A stretch of DNA of 14,300 bases from JBNLBT01 sp050303435 (GTDB taxonomy: Bacteria; Pseudomonadota; Gammaproteobacteria; Xanthomonadales; Marinicellaceae): NCBI GenBank assembly GCA_050303435.1, contig JBNLBT010000084.1, positions 1 to 14,300 of the forward strand, given 5' to 3'. Positions 1 through 5,788 of the stretch are shown in pieces. Within the stretch, counting starts at the first letter, position 1, and each line of letters begins with the position of its first letter. The position numbers were made by a program, and so were the translations under genes. The notes beneath the pieces are model-generated. The model did no database searches, was not told the origin of the DNA, and worked only from the letters and a program-made list of their open reading frames with translations.

Positions 1-7
1 GATAATT

Positions 8-550
8 ATGATTAGAGCAGCATACATACTTTCAATAATATTACTCATTTTATTTAAAACATCTGCATCAGCAGAAAGCGATGAAAATGCGGTATATATA
101 TATTATGTGCCCTTCGACTTAACTACATTTGCTCCTTTTGATCGCAATGAAGTTAAAAAATTATCGTTTTGCACAGTTTCTATTCCACCCAAAAGTTTTG
201 TAATTGAGTCTTTAGAACACATAACAAAAAACTCTAAATCAGGAACGTTCGATGAAGGGCAGAGTAGAATGATCATCCAATATCCTGATAAATCAGAATT
301 AAAAATAGACAGAGAAAAGGGCATTTATTTTTCACAAACCGAAGAATCAAGGGTGCTTTCTCAGGGTGATTTCAATGTTGTATATACAATCGTTGAATTG
401 TTATGTAAGGACCAATTAAAAGGATGGAGAGCGTCAAAACATGATCTGTTCTACGGACGTATTGTTAAAGAGAAATCCATGATTGCCAGCCCTGAAGAAC
501 TTGAACCGCAGTCTTCTGGGACAGAGTCTTCTGGGACAGGCGCTGAATGA
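8..550 (+). CDS. Small exported protein of unknown function with a repeat-derived C-terminus
   Basis: I do not recognise this 180-residue protein. Residues 1-22 look like a Sec signal peptide: Arg3, a hydrophobic run of Ile/Leu, then cleavage after ASA. The mature part is charged and has only two cysteines, near residues 58 and 134, and no membrane segment. It is AT-rich and rich in Lys, Ile and AAA/ATT codons, unlike the GC-rich genes from 3.4 kb onward, which suggests acquisition by transfer. The last dozen residues (SSGTESSGTGAE) and the TGA stop are written by two tandem copies of the CTTCTGGGACAG repeat that continues downstream, so the natural C-terminus has probably been replaced or extended by repeat invasion. 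Only seven bases precede the ATG, so no ribosome site can be judged; the signal peptide supports this start. Whether it is expressed is unknown. Confidence 0.55.
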   Translation: MIRAAYILSIILLILFKTSASAESDENAVYIYYVPFDLTTFAPFDRNEVKKLSFCTVSIPPKSFVIESLEHITKNSKSGTFDEGQSRMIIQYPDKSELKIDREKGIYFSQTEESRVLSQGDFNVVYTIVELLCKDQLKGWRASKHDLFYGRIVKEKSMIASPEELEPQSSGTESSGTGAE

Positions 551-591
551 ATCAGTCTTCTGGGACAGGCGCTGAATGAATGGGGTATTCA

Positions 592-709
592 AAGTATTCA
601 AGGACATATATGAACGCCCTATCCAATGCAAGTGAAATTAAAGGTTCTGTTGGGTCAAGTTGATTACATTTATTTCTCCAGGATTCTTATCCACGCCCCT
701 CTGGCGAAG
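592..709 (+). repeat. 118-bp perfect direct repeat, copy 1
   Basis: This segment is identical, base for base in my comparison, to 745-862, an offset of 153 bp. It starts AAGTATTCAAGGACATATATG and ends CCTCTGGCGAAG. Its first bases match the type 1 motif (ATTCAAGGACA) and then diverge to TATATGAACGCC where the other motif has GGC. The minus strand gives only a short out-of-context reading (MHWIGRSYMSLN), so I see no gene. Perfect identity implies recent duplication or gene conversion. Confidence 0.9.
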
Positions 710-744
710 CGGAGTATTCATGGACAGGCACCGATAAAAGAAGG

Positions 745-862
745 AAGTATTCAAGGACATATATGAACGCCCTATCCAATGCAAGTGAAATTAAAGGTTC
801 TGTTGGGTCAAGTTGATTACATTTATTTCTCCAGGATTCTTATCCACGCCCCTCTGGCGAAG
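745..862 (+). repeat. 118-bp perfect direct repeat, copy 2
   Basis: This is the second identical copy of the unit at 592-709. Between the copies sits CGGAGTATTCATGGACAGGC followed by ACCGATAAAAGAAGG, a type 1 motif, so the duplicated unit is really about 153 bp with the motif as its joint. After this copy, the sequence AGTGGGGTTTGAGGCGGCGCC (863 onward) is unrelated to what follows copy 1. Confidence 0.9.
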
Positions 863-921
863 AGTGGGGTTTGAGGCGGCGCCCCATCGATTGCTTGACG
901 ATGTAAAAATGGTTTCGAATG

Positions 922-1215
922 AGTATTCAAGGACAGGCACCGATAAAAGATGCAAATTTTGTGATCAGTGAGTCAAATCTGGCTCTACTTTTGTTCATGG
1001 GGAGATAAATCATCTTTAAATTGCTCTGTTGATGCGCAATTTGTAGATTTGGATGATATCAGGGCGAGGGAGGTTGTGGCAGTGAGTCTGTCGATGGTTG
1101 TTTTGAATGGACTGTCGGTGCTATTCCAAAGCGGCTGTGAGTCTGAAACCCAAAGTCCACCGCTTGCCCAGCCTGCGGCAGAAATTCTTGATCTGGCTGA
1201 CTGTGCCGACGGCGG
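922..1215 (-). pseudogene. Remnant of a second RAYT-type transposase: 3' end plus downstream flank
   Basis: This segment aligns to 1455-1748 at a constant offset of 533 bp, with about 30 substitutions and no gaps by hand (roughly 89% identity). On the minus strand, 1121-1215 encodes the transposase C-terminus in an open frame (VGTVSQIKNFCRRLGKRWTL, then GFRLTAALE and TAG at 1121-1123). The remaining ~300 codons are missing; at 1216 the sequence changes into the 118-bp-type repeat. The downstream flank, with its GGACAGGC motif 183 bp beyond the stop codon, is kept. The ATG-started plus-strand reading at 968-1303 through this block is probably a shadow. Confidence 0.8.
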
Positions 1216-1219
1216 AGGC

Positions 1220-1261
1220 TATTCAAGGACATATATGAACGCCCTATCCAATGCAAGTGAA
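1220..1261 (+). repeat. Partial third copy of the 118-bp unit
   Basis: This carries the first ~42 bases of the 118-bp unit (TATTCAAGGACATATATGAA through GCAAGTGAA) and then switches directly to a type 1 motif (AGTATTTAAGGACAGGC). Its left edge is the point where the transposase-tail remnant at 922-1215 ends. A still shorter scrap, GCAAGGACATATATGAAG, lies at 1312-1330. These joints show the array was built by repeated junctions at the same motif. Confidence 0.75.
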
Positions 1262-1653
1262 GTATTTAAGGACAGGCATTCTTCTGGGACAGGCGCTGAA
1301 TGAATGGGGTATGCAAGGACATATATGAAGCGGAGTATTCAAGCAAGAGTATTCAAGGACAGGCGGAGTATTCAAGGACAGGCAGAGTCTTCTGGGACAG
1401 GCGCTGAATGAATAGTATTCAAGGACAGGCACTGATAAAAGAAGAATCAGGAGAAGTATTCAAGGACAGGCGCCGATAAAAGAAGCAAATCTTGTGATCA
1501 GTGAGTCAAATTTGGCTCAAACTTTGTTCGTGGAGAGATAAATCGTCATTAAATTGCTATTTTGGTGCGCAATTTGTAGATTTGGATGATGTCAGGGCGA
1601 GGGAGGGTGTGGCAGTGAGTCTGCCTAGGGTTGTTTTGAATGAGTGATTGGTG

Positions 1654-2588
1654 CTATTCCAAAGCGGCTATGAGTCTGAATCCCAATGTCCACCGCTTGC
1701 CCAGATTACGGCAGAAATTCTTGATCTGGCTGACTGTGCCGACGGCGGTGTAGCCGGCGGTTTTGAATTGATTCAGTTCTTTAAGCCAGGTGTCTCCTGA
1801 CAGGCCGAGTCTTTCGAGTATCGGTGCCAGTTCATTCGGGATGTATCCGCGCTTGTTTTCCAGCATTGCCCGTCCGGTCAGGTCCACCAGGTCGAGGTAA
1901 TCGGAAAGGGCGTAAGGCAGTGTGTTTTGTCGTGTCCAAAGGCCAGCAAGTCCGTTTTCTTAGACTTGATCCGTTCTTGAATGGATGTGTAATCCGAGCC
2001 TTCTGGTGTTCGCGCCATGCCTGCACGAATCGGGTTTAAATCCACGTAGGCCATACAAGTCAGCAACGCCCGCTCATCCAGCAAGGCCTGCGACTTGAAG
2101 CGCGATTCCCAGAAGTGTCCTTTGACGTTGTCTTCGGCATTGGCGCGCAGGGCAATGTCCTGATTCAACAGCTTCATGAGCCACGACAAATCCATCAGTC
2201 TTGCCCGATACCCTTCAGCCATGCCCGAGACTGCATCGCGCTCGAAAGTGCTCAACGCATCCCCGTCGACAAAGCGCTGACACATCAAAGGCAATGCACA
2301 CAGCGAACCCCAATGGTGCAACACCCGCTTCACCGACCACTCAGATGTATCGCCCACCTTCAACACCAGATGATAATGATTCGACATCACCGCGTAGCTG
2401 CACACATCCACTGCAAACACCCCGGCGAGAAATTTCACCCGCTCAACAATCCAGCCGCGCCGGTGTTCATAGGATTGTCCGGTGAACCGATCAAAGCCAC
2501 AAAGAAACGAACGCCGCACACAGCGCGAAACCACGTGATAAAACGGTGTATCGACCAAAGAAACCAACTGCTTCCGAGCGACGGTCAT
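1654..2588 (-). pseudogene. REP-associated tyrosine transposase (RAYT/Y1_Tnp, IS200-like), frameshifted
   Basis: RAYT proteins are single-domain HUH DNA nickases/transposases related to IS200/IS605 TnpA and are tied to dispersed short repeats. The start at 2588 is chosen because AGGAAG precedes the ATG at a good distance and the protein then opens MTVARKQLVSLVDTPFYHV, the usual start of this group. Residues 71-73 carry the HUH pair (NHYHLV). The central signature GHFWESRFKSQALL and AYVDLNPIRAGMA (about 157-192) is characteristic. The first frame reads through FGHDK and then ends early with TSTWWT and TGA. The frame one base over continues LPYALSDYLDLVDLTGRAML to the family C-terminus (RWTLGFRLIAALE, TAG at 1654). 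Adding one A to the AAAA run (plus-strand TTTT at 1925-1928) restores one 311-residue protein. It is therefore either inactivated by a one-base deletion or carries a sequencing error. No slippery heptamer in the right phase is present, so programmed frameshifting is unlikely. Confidence 0.85.
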
Positions 2589-2699
2589 GAGGAACTTCCT
2601 GTAAAACATCTATCATAGCAGGCTAAACTTAATCAATCCAGAGAGAGCCCGCAAAAAGTGTTGGTCGGTGCTTACAGAGTGTGGCCCCCAGAAATTGTA

Positions 2700-3029
2700 T
2701 TAAATGGAGAGGTATTGAGCCCAGGATTCAGCCGATTCGGGAATGTGTTGCATGCCAAACCCGCCATCCTCCCAGATGTTTTGATACTGCCCCCAAATGG
2801 ACAGCACTTGCGGATTCTGCATGGCCTTGTTAAAGGCTTCTTCATCCACCCATTCGAACACTTCAATGATGTATTCGGGGTTGATCAGGCTCTGCATTCT
2901 GAACACAGGTTGGGATGTGATCAACTGTTCGGCGCGCATGACCTCTTCAGCTTCTTGCATTAACTTTTTGAACGCGTCCTGGTTTTCCTGTTTGACGCGA
3001 TAGGTGGCTGTGACGTACTGAGCGGGCAT
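2700..3029 (-). CDS. Small predicted dimeric alpha/beta-barrel protein (antibiotic-biosynthesis-monooxygenase-like)
   Basis: This 109-residue cytoplasmic protein starts QYVTATYRVKQENQDAFKKL, has a middle strand YIIEVFEWVDEEAF, then NPQVLSIWGQYQNIWEDGG. The order is strand, helix, strand, helix, with an EVFEW-type strand and a helix before a final WAQYLSI. That pattern fits the ferredoxin-like ABM superfamily, whose members are often small dimers acting in oxygenation, haem handling or unknown stress roles. I infer the fold from pattern only and cannot assign a substrate. The start is firm: AGGAGAG (plus-strand 3037-3043) lies 7 nt before the ATG at 3029. It stands alone, facing away from the receptor gene. 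Loss of catalytic residues cannot be judged, because ABM proteins have no strict motif. Confidence 0.65.
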   Translation of the reverse strand: MPAQYVTATYRVKQENQDAFKKLMQEAEEVMRAEQLITSQPVFRMQSLINPEYIIEVFEWVDEEAFNKAMQNPQVLSIWGQYQNIWEDGGFGMQHIPESAESWAQYLSI

Positions 3030-3062
3030 TAATGTTCTCTCCTAAAATGTCTCTCAAACGGC

Positions 3063-3091
3063 ACAATAAACGCATTGCATTGATTAAGCAA
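3063..3091 (-). promoter_or_regulatory. Predicted sigma70-type promoter of the small alpha/beta-barrel gene
   Basis: Read on the minus strand, TTGCTT (3091-3086) and TATTGT (3068-3063) are 17 bp apart. The expected start of transcription falls about 25 bases before the ATG at 3029, leaving room for the AGGAGAG ribosome site. Each hexamer departs from consensus, so this is a prediction. Confidence 0.35.
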
Positions 3092-3341
3092 ATATTAAAT
3101 TGCCTTTGCAAGGACAAGCAAGACTGGATGGAGGCCAATCGGGCGTATTGGAACAATGCCTCGGAGCGCTGATGCGGGCCGTGCTGGTGCAGGACGGCGT
3201 GGCTGGCGGGGTGCATCGGTTTGAGTGAAAGATTCCATGATCGGCATCAGCACTGCGCCGTGTTGACTTTCGATTTGGCTGTGCGCGACCTTGCATGCAC
3301 ATTTGAGCCGGAAAAATCTGCCAACGCATTGAATTATCAAC

Positions 3342-3347
3342 TATAAT
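3342..3347 (+). promoter_or_regulatory. Predicted -10 element of the TonB-dependent receptor gene
   Basis: A perfect TATAAT lies 79 bases before the receptor ATG. No good -35 is found 16-18 bp upstream (TGCCAA at the 17-bp position is weak). That would fit an activated promoter, but it could also be chance. Confidence 0.35.
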
Positions 3348-3426
3348 CCCGCCCCGGGGGCATTGCGGGCGTGGCTTTGGCCGCGCACAGGGTGCCGACA
3401 CTGACCAGCAACAAGAGAACACTCCG

Positions 3427-5685
3427 ATGAAACACATGAACAACAGGTGGGCCGGTGCAGGGTGCATCGCGGCTTTGATGGCGTTGGCCTGCGGTCCAAT
3501 GGCAATGGCTCAGAACGAAGACGACGACGAGGTCGAGTTGGGTGCGGTGATCGTGACCGCACAGAAAAGACCGGAAGATGCGCAAAAGATTTCCAAGGCG
3601 ATTTCCACGCTGTCCGAAGAGAAACTGGACGTGTTGACTTCCGGTGGCATGGATTTGCGTTTCCTCAATTCACGCCTGCCGAGCTTGCAAATTGAATCCA
3701 GTTTTGGCCGTTCGTTCCCGCGTTTTTACATCCGCGGCTACGGCAACACCGATTTCGATGTCAATGCCTCGCAACCGGTGTCGCTGGTGTACGATGAGAT
3801 CGTGCAGGAAAATCCGGTGCTGAAAGGCTTTCCGGCGTTTGACCTGGAGCGGGTTGAAATGTTGCGCGGACCGCAAGGCACTTTGTTTGGCCGCAACACG
3901 CCGGCCGGCATCGTCAAGTTCGATTCGGTCAAGCCCTCGCAGACTTCAGACGGTTACCTGCAAGTGGGCATCGGCACGTTTTCCCGCACGCTGGTTGAAG
4001 GTGCGGTCGGCGGCGCCTTGAGCGACGCCTGGTCGGGGCGCTTTTCCCTGCAGTATCAGGAACGCGACGACTGGGTCGACAACGTGGATTTCGATGTGGT
4101 CGATGGATTTACTGACCAGCGCAATGCATTGGAAGGCTATGAGGAGCTGGCCTGGCGTGGACAGGCCCTGTACGAGGGCGGCGACTGGGATCTGCTGTTG
4201 AACATTCACGGCCGCGACAACGAAGGTTCGGCGCGCCTGTTTCGTGCCAACATCATTGAGCCGGGCACCAACAACCTGGTCGACGGCTTTGACATCGACG
4301 ACATCTTCACCGACGGCCAGAACCAGCAGGAACTGGAGCAGTTGGGCTTTAATGTCAAATTCAACCGGGATTTTGGTGACTACACTTTCACATCGGTGAC
4401 CGGCTATGAGTCGGTCGAAGTGTTCTCCCGCGGCGACATCGATGGGGGTTATGGTGCGTCCTTTTTGGGCGTGTTTGGTCCCGGATTCATCCCGTTTCCG
4501 TCCGAGTCTGCGGTTTTCGTGCCGGACCACAAACAAATCACACAGGAATTCCGCATCGCCAGCAATGACCTGGGCGCCTTCGACTGGCAGGGCGGATTGT
4601 TCTATTTCAGCGAAGACATCACCATCGACAATCTGGGCTACGATTCAATCGCCGGCGGCATACAGGACACCCTGGCCCGTCAGCAACAGGACACCACGGC
4701 CTGGGGCGTGTTCGTGTCCAGTGACTATGAGTTCAGCGAGCGTTTCAGCGTGCAGGGCGGTCTGCGCTATTCCAGCGACGACAAGTCCTTCGTGGCCGAA
4801 CGCCTGAGCTCACCGTTCTTGCCGCCGATTGGCCCATTGACGGAAAATCCAGACGACGATGAGATTTCCTGGGACTTGAGCGCCACCTGGACCTTGAGTG
4901 ATGACGTCAATGTCTACAGCCGTCTGGCCAAAGGTTTCCGCGCCCCCAGCGCGCAGGGCCGCATCTCCTTCGGTGACACCACGTCGGTGGCCAATTCGGA
5001 GACCATCCTGTCCTGGGAAGCGGGCATCAAATCGACCTTGCTGGATCGCCGCTTGCGCCTGAACGCGTCGATTTACAGCTACACCGTGGACGATCTGCAA
5101 CTGACCGCGGTGGGCGGTTCCAGCAACGTGACCGAATTGCTGAACGCCAGGGAAGCCGATGGGCAGGGTTTTTAGATTGAGATGGAAGCCTTGTTGAGCT
5201 CCAATCTCCTGATCACCGCCGGCTATTCCTACAACGACACCGAAATCAACGACCCCGATTTGTATGTTCAAGGCTGTGGCTCGGGCTGCACCGTGCTGGA
5301 TCCGGAGCACCCGGTCAACGCCGGCACCTTCCTGATCGACGGCAACCGCCTGCCGCAGGCGCCGAAGAATGTGTTCAACATGACGCTGCAATACGACCGC
5401 GACGTGTGGATCGGTGAATGGTTTGTGTTTGCCGATTGGGCCTACCGCAGCGAAGTGTCGTTCTTTTTGTACGATTCCATTGAATACACCGGTGAAAGCC
5501 TGTCCGAGCTCGGCTTCAGAACCGGTTACCGCTGGGGCCTGGGCAATCGCCACGAAGTGGCCTTGTTTGGTCGCAACGTGACCGATGAAGTTGTCATCGT
5601 CGGTGGCATCGACTTCAACAACCTCACCGGGTTTGTCAATGAACCGCGCACCGTCGGACTGGAATACAGAATGCTGTTTTTCTAA
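3427..5685 (+). pseudogene. TonB-dependent outer-membrane receptor, interrupted by one in-frame TAG
   Basis: TonB-dependent receptors import scarce ligands (siderophores, vitamins, glycans) across the outer membrane using TonB energy. Residues 1-28 are a signal peptide (cleavage AMA before QN). Residues 37-48, ELGAVIVTAQKR, resemble a TonB-box/plug start. A plug domain follows to about residue 165 with the typical FYIRGYGN, SLVYDEI, ERVEMLRGPQGTLFGRNTPA. The rest is an alternating beta-barrel rich in aromatic and acidic residues. The end (FGRNVTDE, RTVGLEYRMLFF) is a classic last strand with terminal Phe. Codon 583 (5173-5175) is TAG, and the same frame resumes at once (IEMEALLSSNLLITAGYSYN) to TAA at 5685. 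Without the stop the protein would be 752 residues, the normal family length. A GAG or CAG codon there is expected, so one substitution explains it. A 582-residue product would lack several C-terminal strands and should not insert properly. No neighbour reveals the ligand. The ribosome site is weak (AAGAGAA). Confidence 0.88.
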
Positions 5686-5713
5686 GGGCTGAAGAGACCG
5701 CAGTTCCATCAAG

Positions 5714-5749
5714 ACCCGCAGCGTCCATCAGGGGCTGCGGGTTTTTTTT
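5714..5749 (+). terminator. Rho-independent terminator after the receptor gene
   Basis: ACCCGCAGC (5714-5722) pairs perfectly with GCTGCGGGT (5734-5742) around an 11-base loop, followed by a run of eight T (5742-5749). It lies 29 bp past the receptor stop. On the minus strand there is no matching T run, so it serves the plus strand only. Confidence 0.93.
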
Positions 5750-5788
5750 ATGTGATCGGAAACAGCTGTGAACGGCTTCAAGCAAAAA

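Larger units (their letters stand above)
508..1480 (+). repeat. Mosaic array of GGACAGGC-containing direct repeats
   Basis: I count eleven exact GGACAGGC octamers, all on the plus strand, starting at 534, 563, 722, 931, 1270, 1287, 1357, 1376, 1395, 1423 and 1464. They come in two contexts. Type 1 is ATTCAAGGACAGGC (or a one-base variant) at 722, 931, 1270, 1357, 1376, 1423 and 1464; four of these continue as RCYGATAAAAGA. Type 2 is CTTCTGGGACAGGCGCTGAA followed by TGA at 534, 563, 1287 and 1395, with a decayed copy at 511-525. Spacing is irregular and there are no conserved spacers, so it is not a CRISPR array. The array lies on the 3' side of the RAYT-type transposase. I see no inverted copy (GCCTGTCC) anywhere in the window. 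The stretch 551-1653 holds no convincing gene. Confidence 0.85.
3030..3426. other. 397-bp divergent intergenic region
   Basis: This separates the minus-strand alpha/beta-barrel gene from the plus-strand receptor gene. Apart from the two predicted promoters I see no gene. The minus-strand readings here have Arg/Pro/Cys-rich, low-quality translations and no homology I recognise. After the receptor's predicted -10 (3342-3347) there is a GC-rich stretch (CCCGCCCCGGGGGC) that could fold in the ~75-base leader. I see no convincing Fur box or riboswitch. Confidence 0.5.

Noticed and set aside
968..1303. Plus-strand open frame of 111 codons in the repeat region
   Set aside because: It runs antisense through the remnant of the transposase 3' end, crosses repeat joints, has no visible ribosome site and ends in repeat-derived SSGTGAE.
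1059..1432. Minus-strand frames starting MHWIGRSYMSLN or rich in FSACPRR
   Set aside because: Their translations come straight from the repeat units and recur at every copy (also 434-631); there is no independent coding evidence.
508..1480. Possible CRISPR array
   Set aside because: The motif copies are irregularly spaced, the intervening DNA is itself repetitive, and no cas genes are present.
1921..1932. Programmed -1 frameshifting in the transposase
   Set aside because: The A4 run is not in the slippery phase (zero frame GAC AAA ACA), and no stimulatory structure is evident.
2665..2671. TCGGTGC 5' of the transposase as an inverted element end (reverse complement of GCACCGA)
   Set aside because: Only seven bases match and the adjoining CTGTCC core is not conserved; chance is a fair explanation.
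3084..3467. Minus-strand frame of 127 codons upstream of the receptor
   Set aside because: It overlaps the receptor's signal-peptide region antisense, is Arg/Pro/Cys rich and matches no family I know.
5182..5685. A separate 167-residue gene after the amber codon
   Set aside because: It is in the same frame as the receptor, lacks a ribosome site and signal peptide, and is clearly the receptor's last barrel strands.
4810..5712. Long minus-strand frames antisense to the receptor, and similar ones opposite the carboxylase (9862-11592), HMG-CoA lyase (12045-12788) and YcaO (5768-6730)
   Set aside because: These are codon-bias shadows of GC-rich genes, with Gln/His/Val-rich low-complexity translations.
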